Of a DNA stretch of 46,458 bases, positions 1 through 8,164 are shown in pieces. This stretch comes from an uncultured Sulfurovum sp. (GTDB lineage Bacteria; Campylobacterota; Campylobacteria; Campylobacterales; Sulfurovaceae): the NCBI GenBank assembly GCA_902727915.1, contig CACVAU010000011.1, positions 1-46,458 of the forward strand, written 5' to 3'. The notes under the pieces are model-generated. The model was not told the origin of the DNA, did no database searches, and worked only from the letters and a program-made list of their open reading frames with translations. The translations under genes and the position numbers were made by a program. Every line of letters begins with the position of its first letter. Positions within the stretch are counted from its first letter, which is position 1.

Positions 1-240
1 GCGAGTGTGCATATAAAACTGCCAAACCTTGCTAACGACATGGAAAAGTTTAAATCCATAGCTGACAAATACTATTTACAAATCCGTGGAACCGATGGGG
101 AACACTCTCAAAGTAAAGGGGGTGTTTTTGACATTTCAAACTATCGTCGTTTGGGCATTACGGAAGTTGAGGCTGTTCAAGATATGATTGATGGGGTGAT
201 TGCTTTGATAGATGCTGAAAAAAGTTTAGAGGCATTTTAG
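1..240 (+). CDS. Arginine kinase (phosphagen kinase), C-terminal fragment
   Basis: The reading frame is open from base 1, so the gene starts outside the window and only about 79 C-terminal residues are seen. They match the end of the ATP:guanido phosphotransferase catalytic domain: the segment [20 protein letters not shown] corresponds to the family's RGxxGE...GGxYDISN region, followed by [17 protein letters not shown], the usual terminal helix. In the family this enzyme moves phosphate between ATP and arginine in the cytoplasm, buffering ATP. Phosphagen kinases are mainly animal enzymes and are sporadic in bacteria. The catalytic Cys and the specificity loop lie outside the window, so arginine as the substrate is inferred from similarity. 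Family assignment is confident; substrate is less so. Confidence 0.88.
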   Translation, partial: ASVHIKLPNLANDMEKFKSIADKYYLQIRGTDGEHSQSKGGVFDISNYRRLGITEVEAVQDMIDGVIALIDAEKSLEAF

Positions 241-335
241 TAGTTTGATTTACTTTTTATTAAAGAGCTAAGGAAGCTTTAGTATGATAGTATGTAAGCA
301 CCTATATCGATTTAATTTCAAAAAGGAGATATATT

Positions 336-788
336 ATGACGACACATGAAAAGGCTTTTAATTTAAATCAACAAGCCAATGACCATGCAACACAAATGCG
401 ATATTCTAAAGCGATTGTGCAGTATAAACAGGCTTTATCGCTTTATGTCTCTTTGGCAAAAAATGAACCTCTTAACTATTGTTTACCCATTGCGCATGTT
501 TTTTCTAATTTAGCTATTATTTACTTGAATCTTGAACAACCTAAAAGGGCTGATGACTTTCATCAAAATGCATTGCGAATGCATAGGGTACTTTGTAGAA
601 CAAATCCTAAAAAATATGCACTTGATCTAGCAAATTGCCTCATAGATGGGGTGCGTTATTTAAAGGAGCATTCTTTAACATTGTATGAAGCAGAGATGGC
701 ACTTAATACCGTAAATGATACAGAAAGAACCGATAAATTAGTGCGTATGATTCGTAAACTTCATGCCCCTGCTGTTTTGTTAAGCTAA
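336..788 (+). CDS. Small TPR-type helical repeat protein
   Basis: A 150-residue, largely helical protein. It starts at ATG 336 behind a good AAGGAG ribosome binding site. Residues about 8-90 read as two or three tetratricopeptide-like helix pairs: a segment with ANDHATQMRYSKAIVQYKQA, then NLAIIYLNLEQPKRADDFHQ. There is no signal peptide or membrane segment, so it is probably a cytoplasmic protein-protein interaction module. It stands alone between the arginine kinase gene and a DUF302 gene, and the context does not reveal a partner. The TPR call rests on helix periodicity and A/L/Y spacing. The precise function is unknown. Confidence 0.7.
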   Translation: MTTHEKAFNLNQQANDHATQMRYSKAIVQYKQALSLYVSLAKNEPLNYCLPIAHVFSNLAIIYLNLEQPKRADDFHQNALRMHRVLCRTNPKKYALDLANCLIDGVRYLKEHSLTLYEAEMALNTVNDTERTDKLVRMIRKLHAPAVLLS

Positions 789-811
789 ACATACAATTTA
801 TACTTTTTGAT

Positions 812-817
812 TATAAT
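812..817 (+). promoter_or_regulatory. Probable -10 box upstream of the DUF302 gene
   Basis: TATAAT lies about 30 bases upstream of the TTG start at 847, in AT-rich DNA with a TTTTTGAT run before it. No clear -35 is visible, which is common in Campylobacterota sigma-70 promoters. Confidence 0.4.
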
Positions 818-846
818 TTTTCTCATTAATTAACTAAGGATTTAAA

Positions 847-1290
847 TTGAAAAAAATACTACTCTCAATCTTAGCCATTCCACTTATGCTTTCAGCATCA
901 GACTTAATTATTAAAACAGGTGAACTTGGTGTTGATGAAACCATTGCCAAAATAGAAAAAATTGTTGAATCAAAAGCTAAAATAGGTTTAGGTGTTTTTA
1001 CTATTATTGACCATAAAAAAGGTGCAGATAAAGTAGAGATGGAACTTGCTAAAACTAAAGTTATAATTTTTGGAAATCCAAAACTAGGGACGAAGTTAAT
1101 GCAAAAAGACCCATTAGTAGCACTTGATTTACCCATGAAAGTTTTGGTCTACTCAGAAGATAATAAAACAAAAATTGTTTACAGAGATCCTGTAAAGTGG
1201 CGTGAAAATTTCAATTTAAAAGATTGTAAAGTAATTGACAAAATGACTAAAGCCATGGATGGTATCACCACAGCTGCTTCTAAAAAATAG
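847..1290 (+). CDS. Secreted DUF302 domain protein
   Basis: A 147-residue protein read from a TTG start preceded by AAGGA about 8 bases upstream. It begins with a classical signal peptide (MKKILLSILAIPLMLSAS), so it is probably periplasmic. The remainder matches the DUF302 fold: an alternating alpha/beta pattern with a segment (about 45-60) containing GVFTIIDHKKGADKVEMEL, and later VIIFGNPKLGTKLMQKDP and ALDLPMKVLVY, which are characteristic of this family. The biochemical role of DUF302 is not established. The gene is monocistronic as far as can be seen, and its stop is close to the convergent MOSC gene. Confidence 0.85.
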   Translation: MKKILLSILAIPLMLSASDLIIKTGELGVDETIAKIEKIVESKAKIGLGVFTIIDHKKGADKVEMELAKTKVIIFGNPKLGTKLMQKDPLVALDLPMKVLVYSEDNKTKIVYRDPVKWRENFNLKDCKVIDKMTKAMDGITTAASKK

Positions 1291-1295
1291 ACTAC

Positions 1296-1985
1296 TTAAT
1301 TGTAGTCATCTTCTTGCCACGCTTGTAAACCTACCTCTTTTTGTTGATATCGTTTTTCTAAAGAGATTCGGTAGGCTTCAGCCAACTTCTCACATTCTAG
1401 TACTTCTTTAATATTTTTTTGATTTTCTTTAGCATTAAAAGCTATTTGGTTAATAAACTCAATGGTGAATTTGGGATAATCACGTGAGATTAGTTCCATT
1501 TTATCGCTAGGTGTAATCTTTCCAGCTTCTAAAACACGTAAATAAAACCCACTTTTATGTTCTTTGACAACCATTGCCGTTAGTTTTTTTATGCCCACAA
1601 TAGAAGAGATTTTCCAACAAGGCTGTCGTGGTTGTGAAACTTCTACGATGGTTTCACCGTAAGTAAATTTATCCCCAAGACAGATATCACTATCATCAAC
1701 ATCTCGTATGCTTAGGTTTTCCCCAAAAGCACAAGCTGGTAGTGTAATGTCATATTTTTCTTCTAGGTATGTATAATTCTTTAAGGGGTAAACACAGATG
1801 GCTTTGTCAATACCTCCATGACTCTCTTTGTCACTTTGATGGTCTAGTCTGAAACCATTTTCATTAATTTCATAAGCCAGTTTGTTTAATGCTACTTTTT
1901 TGTAAGAAGAGTGATAAGTTTTGCCTCTGGCATTTTTTAGGCTCTCTTCTTGTCCACAATATATTTGTTTAACGTCTATTTTCAT
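1296..1985 (-). CDS. MOSC domain protein, YiiM-like
   Basis: A 229-residue protein on the minus strand. Characteristic MOSC features are present: a DKESHGGIDKAICVYP-type segment near residues 52-67, CAFGENLSIRDVD near 85-98, and VSQPRQPCWKISSI near 115-128, whose Cys is the conserved MOSC cysteine. Family members act with molybdenum cofactor-type chemistry. E. coli YiiM reduces N-hydroxylated base analogues, so a detoxification role is the nearest analogy, but the substrate here is inferred. A C-terminal helical extension of about 60 residues is typical of the YiiM subgroup. The gene is divergent from the 2058 operon, with about 70 bases between the starts. Confidence 0.88.
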   Translation of the reverse strand: MKIDVKQIYCGQEESLKNARGKTYHSSYKKVALNKLAYEINENGFRLDHQSDKESHGGIDKAICVYPLKNYTYLEEKYDITLPACAFGENLSIRDVDDSDICLGDKFTYGETIVEVSQPRQPCWKISSIVGIKKLTAMVVKEHKSGFYLRVLEAGKITPSDKMELISRDYPKFTIEFINQIAFNAKENQKNIKEVLECEKLAEAYRISLEKRYQQKEVGLQAWQEDDYN

Positions 1986-2007
1986 CTTAATTCCTAGGGA
2001 GAAGTAC

Positions 2008-2013
2008 TATAAT
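2008..2013 (+). promoter_or_regulatory. Probable -10 box of the 2058-4145 operon
   Basis: TATAAT lies 44 bases before the ATG at 2058, in the gap between the divergent MOSC gene and the operon. It has the expected position and orientation for the SDR-LysE-NAT-MPE operon. No obvious -35. Confidence 0.4.
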
Positions 2014-2057
2014 ACAAACTATAGCAATGATTATCTTAATGGTGAAGCAGAAAGTGT

Positions 2058-2717
2058 ATGAAAAAAATAATTAGTATTCTAGGTTGTGGTTGGGTAGGTG
2101 AAGCACTTAAAGAAGCGCTTGAATCAAGTTATACTGTTCAGTGTTTGTCAAGAAACATGATAACAAATAAAGAGCAAGACAAATATACTTGTGATACTTT
2201 AGTCATAGCCATTCCTCCAAGAGAAAACTATTTAGAAGTGTTGACCTTGACCATGGAACAAATAGAAGCATCAACACAGGTTATTTTCTTAAGTTCCACC
2301 TCTTTTTACGATGGTCGTGAGATGGTTGTTAAAGGTGAGGCAGTGATTAAAACTTTAGATAATAATGTTTTAATACTACGACTCTCTGGACTCATGGGCT
2401 ATAAGAGAATAGCTGGAAAATATACAGCTGGTAAAACAAAAGCGCATGATGCTAGAGTGAATTATGTACATCGAGATGATGTGGTGCAGATTATTAGACT
2501 GTGTATTGAAAAAGAAGTTGTTAATAATATTTTTAATGTCACAGCCCCTTTGCATCCTAAACAGTCTGAAATATATACAAAAAATGCTAAAGTTTTTGGA
2601 TGGGAAAATACTTATTTTGAGTCTATGGAGGTCTTAGGAAAAGTGGTTTCTTCAAAGAAGTTAGTCAATTATTTTGGGTATGAGTTTTTAAAACCTAACC
2701 CTTTGGAGTTTTACTAA
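2058..2717 (+). CDS. NAD(P)-binding Rossmann-fold (YeeZ/epimerase-like) protein
   Basis: A 219-residue protein with an N-terminal dinucleotide-binding motif (ISILGCGWVGEAL, residues 5-17), the hallmark of the short SDR/epimerase-like YeeZ group. Further family features are IFLSSTSFYDGRE near residue 77 and NYVHRDDVVQII near 136, which resemble the strand-turn segments of extended SDRs. The expected catalytic YxxxK is not clear, so enzyme activity is uncertain. It is the first gene of an operon: the LysE-type gene starts one base after its stop. Its role is unknown; a nucleotide-sugar or small-metabolite oxidoreductase is possible. Confidence 0.75.
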   Translation: MKKIISILGCGWVGEALKEALESSYTVQCLSRNMITNKEQDKYTCDTLVIAIPPRENYLEVLTLTMEQIEASTQVIFLSSTSFYDGREMVVKGEAVIKTLDNNVLILRLSGLMGYKRIAGKYTAGKTKAHDARVNYVHRDDVVQIIRLCIEKEVVNNIFNVTAPLHPKQSEIYTKNAKVFGWENTYFESMEVLGKVVSSKKLVNYFGYEFLKPNPLEFY

Positions 2718-2718
2718 G

Positions 2719-3327
2719 ATGTTACATTCCCTATTAGAAGGTTTTTTGTTAGGTTTAGGTGCTGCTGTCCCTTTAGGACCAATCAACATACTCATTATGA
2801 ATCATGCTTTAAAAAATTATAAAAGTGGGGTAGCCATAGGTTTTGGTGCTTTGAGTGCTGATCTACTTTACTTGTCACTTATTTTGTTAGGTGTGGCTAC
2901 CATTTTAAATCATGCATCTATTATTGTGAGTTTAGGTATTTTGGGCAGTCTATTTTTAGCTTATATGGCATATTTAGTTTTTCAGGGTCGTAATAATAGT
3001 TTGGATACGTCAGATAAGCTTGTCTCAAAGAAAAGTCTTCTAAAGAATTATTTTCAAGGATTTGTATTAACAGGGCTTAACCCTTATACCATTGCTTTTT
3101 GGTTAAGCATTGCTGGGTATGTGGCAAATCAAGATTTAAATCCTATGTTTAGCATAGTTGGGATGTTTTGTGCCATATTTCTTTGGATAACAATTATGCC
3201 TTACTTTGTACATAAGTCTAAACATAGAATCTCAACACAAGTTTCGTACTATATTAGTATGGGGTCTAGTTTAATCCTTGGTTTTTTTGCACTTTCTTTA
3301 TTTTTGAACTTATTTAAAGGGTTGTAG
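2719..3327 (+). CDS. LysE/RhtB-family exporter
   Basis: A 202-residue integral membrane protein with about six hydrophobic segments. The N-terminal family signature is visible (FLLGLGAAVPLGPINILIMN, residues 9-28), as is a later GLNPYTIAFWLSIAG segment with the conserved NP. LysE family proteins export amino acids or related small molecules; the substrate cannot be told here. Its stop overlaps the GTG start of the NAT gene (TAGTG), implying translational coupling. A copy of its last 66 bases, ending with the same TAGTG junction, is found at 5187-5252 and marks a tandem duplication of this operon. Confidence 0.85.
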   Translation: MLHSLLEGFLLGLGAAVPLGPINILIMNHALKNYKSGVAIGFGALSADLLYLSLILLGVATILNHASIIVSLGILGSLFLAYMAYLVFQGRNNSLDTSDKLVSKKSLLKNYFQGFVLTGLNPYTIAFWLSIAGYVANQDLNPMFSIVGMFCAIFLWITIMPYFVHKSKHRISTQVSYYISMGSSLILGFFALSLFLNLFKGL

Positions 3328-4145
3328 TGGAAAAAAATGAGGTGATAAGTGAGTATTTAAAAGTTTTAGGTTTTACAGAAGATATTAAAGATTTAGAAGA
3401 TATTGAAAAACTGATGAAAAAACATGTTAGTACTTTTGCTTTTTCTAGTATGAGTGTAGTGTTAAAAGATGAGATATCTTTGGAGCTTGGAGAAGTTTAC
3501 AAAAAAGTTGTACTTCATAAACGAGGAGCTTACTGTTTTGAGCATAATAAAATTTTCTATGAAGTACTAAAACATTTAGGTTTCGATGTTGAATATCATA
3601 TTGCTAGGGTAGTCAACAACAGAGAAGTAGAAGCCCCTTTAACGCATAGATTTACAATCCTAAATTATGAAAATGAACGCTACCTTGTTGATGTTGGGTT
3701 TGGGTACTACTGTCCTGTAAAACCCATAAAGTTTGTAAATGTTCAGACAGAAGCTCAGCTAGGCTATGTCTATAGAGTTCATCAAGATAAAAATAATAAT
3801 TATGCCTTACAAGTGATACATCATGATAAGTGGTTTACCTTTTATACTTTTGATTTACGAGCTTGTTATGAAGTGGATTTTGAATTGGCACATTTTTATT
3901 CACATAAGCATTCAGACGCTGTTTTTGTAAACAACTTGGTTGTTTCACGAATTATGGATGAATGTATTTATTCACTTAGAAATGCTGGGTATCAAAAAGT
4001 TTATAGAGATAGAACGGAGAATATACATATAGAGAGTCTGGAGCAGTTTTCTAAGGTTTTAGAAGAAGAGTTAAATCTTTGTTTTGATATAGATGAACGT
4101 AAGGATATTTATGAAAAATTTATCCATCAAGGAATAAATAAATGA
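3327..4145 (+). CDS. Arylamine N-acetyltransferase family protein
   Basis: A 272-residue protein starting at GTG 3327, overlapping the LysE stop. The complete NAT catalytic triad is visible: Cys70 in RGAYCFEHN, His107 in LTHRF and Asp122 in LVDVGFG. These positions are almost identical to those of characterised bacterial NATs (Cys69, His107, Asp122). The family transfers acetyl from acetyl-CoA to arylamines or hydrazines, and relatives act in antibiotic assembly. The length is normal and the protein should be cytoplasmic. Its stop overlaps the start of the next gene. A decayed duplicate of its 5' end lies at 5252-5381. The physiological substrate is unknown. Confidence 0.92.
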   Translation: MEKNEVISEYLKVLGFTEDIKDLEDIEKLMKKHVSTFAFSSMSVVLKDEISLELGEVYKKVVLHKRGAYCFEHNKIFYEVLKHLGFDVEYHIARVVNNREVEAPLTHRFTILNYENERYLVDVGFGYYCPVKPIKFVNVQTEAQLGYVYRVHQDKNNNYALQVIHHDKWFTFYTFDLRACYEVDFELAHFYSHKHSDAVFVNNLVVSRIMDECIYSLRNAGYQKVYRDRTENIHIESLEQFSKVLEEELNLCFDIDERKDIYEKFIHQGINK

Positions 4146-5232
4146 AACTATTAATATTTGCTCTAATTTTCAGTACAGTAATGTACTTGTTAAACTTCTA
4201 CATTATCAAACGCTTTATCAATAAATTACATATTGATGAAAAGTATAAACGCTATTTTAAAATCTTTTTGATTATTAATTTTGTGGGTATTTTAGGTTAT
4301 ATTTATGGACGCTACAACCCTGACATACCCAACTGGTTATTTTTACTACTCTCTTTACCTATTGGGATTATATTTCTTACCTTTTCAATGGCTGTCATTT
4401 ATGATGTGGCACAGTTATTTATTAACAAAGCACCTATCGAAGAGACCCGAAGAGCCTTTTTACGCAAGGGACTGGATTATTTTTCAGTAGCAACAGCCGT
4501 TGGACTGAGTGGGCGAGCCATATATGAAGCAACGTACATAGAGATTGAAAAAGTAGAGGTGAAGTTGAAGAACTTGAATAGACCGTATACTATTGTACAG
4601 TTAAGTGATGTGCATATTGGAGGGATTATTGATCAAATGTCTTAAAGCCTGACTTAGTGGTCATAAGAGGTGACTTGATAGACATTGTTTTAAAATATGC
4701 GCTACCAGCCTTAAATGAGTTAAAAGGATTAAAGAGTACCTATGGGATGTATTTTATAGTAGGAAACCATGAGTACTTGCATAAAATAGAAGAGATTATT
4801 GTCGCTCTAAATACTTTAGGTATTAAGACTTTAGAAAATGAAAGTGTTTACATTGGTGAAAAGGGTGAAGGCTTTAACCTAGCAGGTGTTTATGACCATA
4901 TGGGTTATAGACTGGAATACCATGAACCCGATTTGGAAAAAGCACTTTCAAATTGTGATGAAAATTCACCTACAGTCCTCTTAGCCCATCAGCCATTGTT
5001 CATAAAAGAAGTAAAGTCTGGGGTTGACTTAGTCTTAAGTGGTCATACCCATGGTGGGCAGTTATATCCATTTAAAGCTTTGGTAAAAATAGTACAGCCT
5101 TATTTGGCTGGACTTTATCAACACAATGAAACAACCCAAATATATGTTAACCGAGGAACAGGTTTTTGGGGTCCACCGATGAGGTTCGGGTCTAGTTTAA
5201 TACTTGGTTTTTTGCATTTTCTTTATTTTTGA
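4142..5232 (+). pseudogene. Broken metallophosphoesterase (copy 1 of 2)
   Basis: This is a damaged paralogue of the intact gene at 11341-12456. The first 165 or so residues keep three membrane segments and the first metal motif (LSDVHIGG). A 31-bp segment present in the intact copy is then missing; it was lost between short CAA direct repeats. The frame shifts and reads TAA at 4643-4645. The remainder (from 4646 on) still encodes GNHEYLH, LLAHQP and SGHTHGGQ in another frame, so decay is recent. The 3' end is also abnormal: at about 5186 the MPE sequence passes directly into a copy of the LysE gene end, so the last residues (LILGFLHFLYF) are LysE-derived and not MPE. The first 137 bases are identical to the intact copy. 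Confidence 0.92.
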
Positions 5233-5252
5233 ATTTATTTAAAGAGCTGTAG
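5187..5252 (+). pseudogene. Remnant of a duplicated LysE-type gene (3' end)
   Basis: About 66 bases closely match 3262-3327, the last codons and stop of the LysE-type gene, including the TAG-GTG overlap. The join to MPE sequence falls at a shared short motif (GGGTCTAGT in LysE, GGGGCTAGT in MPE), consistent with tandem duplication by recombination at microhomology. Confidence 0.85.
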
Positions 5253-5381
5253 TGGAAAAAGCTGAGGTGATAAGTGAGTATTTAAAAACTAATAAAAAAT
5301 CATGTCGGTACTTTCGCTTCTTCAAATATGACAGTAGTATTACAAAATGAGACCTCTTTAGAGCTTGGAGAGATTTATAAG
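5252..5381 (+). pseudogene. Remnant of a duplicated NAT gene (5' end)
   Basis: Begins with the same GTG and EKxEVISEYLK coding sequence as the NAT gene at 3327, then lacks about 47 bases relative to it (between A-runs), and resumes similarity through ...GAGCTTGGAGA at about 5373. Similarity stops at about 5381, where IS1595-like sequence begins. The frame is destroyed. This fragment shows that a second LysE-NAT-MPE unit once existed here. Confidence 0.82.
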
Positions 5382-5507
5382 ATACATCTAAAAGAATGTG
5401 AGTTTAGATTCGATAATAGAGCTGAAGATTTATACAAACTTTTTTTGAAAATCTTGTATAATCAGCTTCTAAACTGGTCTAGACCCAAAAAAGTAAAAAG
5501 ACTTTAA
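5382..5507 (+). mobile_element. IS1595-like transposase, C-terminal remnant
   Basis: Forty-one codons followed by TAA read IHLKECEFRFDNRAEDLYKL and then a short basic end. This resembles the end of the DDE domain of IS1595/ISXO2-type transposases, where a LKExEFRFN motif (carrying the catalytic Glu region) is followed by LYxxLLKxL. Nothing upstream of the fragment is left; it abuts the NAT remnant. It suggests that an IS landed in the duplicated NAT gene and later lost its 5' part, possibly when the efflux operon was acquired. No terminal inverted repeat pair was found, so the element boundaries are not defined. Confidence 0.6.
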
Positions 5508-5702
5508 CTTCCTAATTTCAAGCTTAAATATAAATTTTCTTTCTTTGATACATTTCTGATACATTTAAAAGGTAGAATCCCATTTGATTTAAATAGGGTG
5601 AATAACAATAAATAAGTGACATTTATTGACTAGTTTATTGTATGCTTCATTTGATTAAAAAAACAATCTTTAGATTAAACTTTATAAATAGGACATAAAT
5701 CA

Positions 5703-7172
5703 TTGAAAACATTAGCTTATATGCTGGGAGAAAACCAAGATAGGGAGAATGACTTTACTTTAAGACTGCTAAGGTTATTAAATCATTTTAATAAAATGCA
5801 CTTATTAAGAAAAGTGTTGTATATATCATTATTATGTACAAGTACACTTCTTTCTGGTTCACTAGTTGAAGCTTTTAATCATGCTAATACGCATAATTAT
5901 AGTATGAAACTTGCTCATTCTCAATTGAATATAGAATTAGCCTCTGAAGTTCACGAAAGTAAACGAAAAAACATTAAACTAATTGCTGATGGATTTGGAC
6001 ATTATTACTTACCCCAAACTTCTGGTTTAGATAATGCTAATTTTAATTTACCCAAAAAAACAGTTAGAGAGTATTTCTTTAAAGGAAATTTAAATATAAC
6101 TCTTTCTAAGGAGCTTTACAATAAAGAAAAAGATGCTTTATGTGCTTTGGCTATCGAAAATGTGAAAAAAGCCTCTCATAATATCAATCAAAATAGAAAT
6201 CATCTACTTTTAGATCTGATTCATCAATATTTTAAAGTTTTAGAAAACTATGATACTTTTATTTTAAGTCAAGAACGTTATAGATTTTCTAATCAAGAGC
6301 TAGAAGAAGCAAAAAGAGAATATGATGTTGGTGAGCTTGACAATATTACTTATCAACTAATTCAATCTAGAAATCTTGAATTGAAAGTTGCACAAAATAT
6401 TTATTTTAATAGAGTTCAAAATGCTATTGACGATTTTGAACTTATAAGTCAAATCAAACTTAAAAGCTTTCAACCTTTAGAAAAAAATATTTTTTATAAT
6501 AAAAAAAACATTCCTTCACTACAGAGTTACGAAGAACATCTTGTCTCCAATAATCCTAGTCTTTTAAAACTTGACAAAGATATTACTATTTCTCAAAAAA
6601 ATATTGCGTTAACAGAAGCAAAATATGAGCCATATTTAACAGCAAAAATGGGATACGAATATACTAATAATTTTACGCCTATATTTTTAGGAAATACTTA
6701 TGAGTCAGGACTACTTATTGGGCTCGTAGGAACAATACCTATCTATACAGGGGGACGATATAAAGCTGAAGTGCAGAAAGCAAAAGTAGCTGTAATCGAA
6801 AAACATGATATTAAAAATAAAGAAGAGAATCAACTTCTAGTTGCTTTAAGAAAAGAGTACCGTTTATATCATTTTATTCCTTTAGAGATAGAAGCTTTAA
6901 GACACCACCTACAAGCACTTAAACTATTAGAGTATCAGGCAAAAAGAAAAATTAAAGTAGGAACAATATCTCTTTTAGAAAAAGAGAGGATATCACTTCA
7001 ATATCTTGAACGCTTTAATGATTTAAAACGTTTAGAATATAATTATTTTTTAGCCGATACAAATGTTAAGTTCTTAAGTGGGACACTTAATATCACTGAT
7101 TTGAAAAAACTAGAAAATGAATTAGAAGCAACAAAAATATCTATAAAAAATTTAGATAATCTTATTATTTAA
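5703..7172 (+). CDS. TolC-family outer membrane efflux protein
   Basis: An outer membrane channel subunit of the RND efflux system encoded by the next two genes. The frame runs from a TTG at 5703, which has AGGA 9 bases upstream. A conventional signal peptide (MHLLRKVLYISLLCTSTLLS) begins only at Met32 (ATG 5796), so 5796 may be the real start; the RBS there is weak. The mature part has the TolC pattern of two long helical repeats: EAFNHANTHNYSMKLA near the start, IFLGNTYESGLLIGLVG and PIYTGGRYKAEVQKAK near residues 330-360. Length is normal for the family. The MFP gene follows 8 bases after its stop. Confidence 0.88.
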   Translation: MKTLAYMLGENQDRENDFTLRLLRLLNHFNKMHLLRKVLYISLLCTSTLLSGSLVEAFNHANTHNYSMKLAHSQLNIELASEVHESKRKNIKLIADGFGHYYLPQTSGLDNANFNLPKKTVREYFFKGNLNITLSKELYNKEKDALCALAIENVKKASHNINQNRNHLLLDLIHQYFKVLENYDTFILSQERYRFSNQELEEAKREYDVGELDNITYQLIQSRNLELKVAQNIYFNRVQNAIDDFELISQIKLKSFQPLEKNIFYNKKNIPSLQSYEEHLVSNNPSLLKLDKDITISQKNIALTEAKYEPYLTAKMGYEYTNNFTPIFLGNTYESGLLIGLVGTIPIYTGGRYKAEVQKAKVAVIEKHDIKNKEENQLLVALRKEYRLYHFIPLEIEALRHHLQALKLLEYQAKRKIKVGTISLLEKERISLQYLERFNDLKRLEYNYFLADTNVKFLSGTLNITDLKKLENELEATKISIKNLDNLII

Positions 7173-7180
7173 GGAAAACC

Positions 7181-8164
7181 TTGAAACATCCAATTACATA
7201 CCTTTTAACTATTCTATTTTTTTCTCTTTCTCCTACTTATGGAGAAGAGAATTATATTCTCAAAGAAGAAGTACATAATCTATATTTTGAAAACCATGGT
7301 CGTGTAGAAGCTATTCAAAGAGCGAATCTTTCAGCAGAAACTGCTGGTGTGATTGAATATTTAGGAGTAAACATATCAGAGACCTTTAAAAAAGGAGATG
7401 TTCTTTTAAAAATTTCTTCTGTCTTACAAAATGCTAAAGTGAAAGAAGTTAAGCATACTGTCGTGAGTAATCAATTAGATTTAAATGAAAAAAGACGAAG
7501 ATATTTACGAATAAAAAAATTACGAAAACAAAACTTAGCAACAAAAGAAGACCTTACACAAAGGGAAACAGCCTATACGAGAGCAAAACAGACCTTAGCA
7601 CATAGTAAAGAACAACTAGTTCAAATGAATGAAGTTTTTTCGTATACTAAGGTTAGTGCTCCTTTTGATGGGGTAGTAGAGCAACGGCATATACGTCTTT
7701 CTGAAAAAGTTTCAACTGGTCAAGAACTTTTTTCTATTTATAACAAAAATAAAATGAGAGTGGTTGTGACTGTACCTGAATCAATACTTAAGAAAATTAA
7801 AAAACATCAAAAAGTATTAGTTGAGGTAGAGGGAAAAACTTATGAAATTGATTTTGAAAATATTGTTATTTTTCCTACTTCTTATAATTATTCTTACACT
7901 CTTAGACTTATTATTCCTATGAAATTAAGTTCTAGTTTCCATGATGGAAACTTTGTTTCTGTTAAATTTAAGATAGGAGAAGAAAAAGCACTATACCTTG
8001 ACAGTAAATATATCCATAGAAAACATGAACTTACTATGGCTTATTTAAAGAAAGATGAACAAATTATTACACAATATATTCGTTTAGGTAAAAAAGAAAA
8101 TAGAAAACGGCAAATCTTATCTGGTTTAGTAAGTGGAGATTGTGTGGTAATCAATGCAGAGTAA
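7181..8164 (+). CDS. RND efflux periplasmic adaptor (membrane fusion protein)
   Basis: A 327-residue HlyD/AcrA-type adaptor starting at TTG 7181 behind an AAGGAAA site. It has a signal peptide (residues 1-21), a barrel-sandwich half (AETAGVIEYLGVNISETFKK, about 50-70), a helical hairpin (about 85-150), the second half (VSAPFDGVVEQRHIRLSEKV, about 161-180) and a beta-barrel region. It is short and lacks a long C-terminal extension. It bridges the inner membrane pump and the TolC-like channel. Its stop overlaps the pump gene start by 11 bases, so the two are translationally coupled. Confidence 0.9.
   Translation: MKHPITYLLTILFFSLSPTYGEENYILKEEVHNLYFENHGRVEAIQRANLSAETAGVIEYLGVNISETFKKGDVLLKISSVLQNAKVKEVKHTVVSNQLDLNEKRRRYLRIKKLRKQNLATKEDLTQRETAYTRAKQTLAHSKEQLVQMNEVFSYTKVSAPFDGVVEQRHIRLSEKVSTGQELFSIYNKNKMRVVVTVPESILKKIKKHQKVLVEVEGKTYEIDFENIVIFPTSYNYSYTLRLIIPMKLSSSFHDGNFVSVKFKIGEEKALYLDSKYIHRKHELTMAYLKKDEQIITQYIRLGKKENRKRQILSGLVSGDCVVINAE

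Noticed and set aside
834..1136. Minus-strand 100-residue frame over the DUF302 gene
   Set aside because: It lies opposite a clear gene with signal peptide and known domain; it has no ribosome binding site or family.
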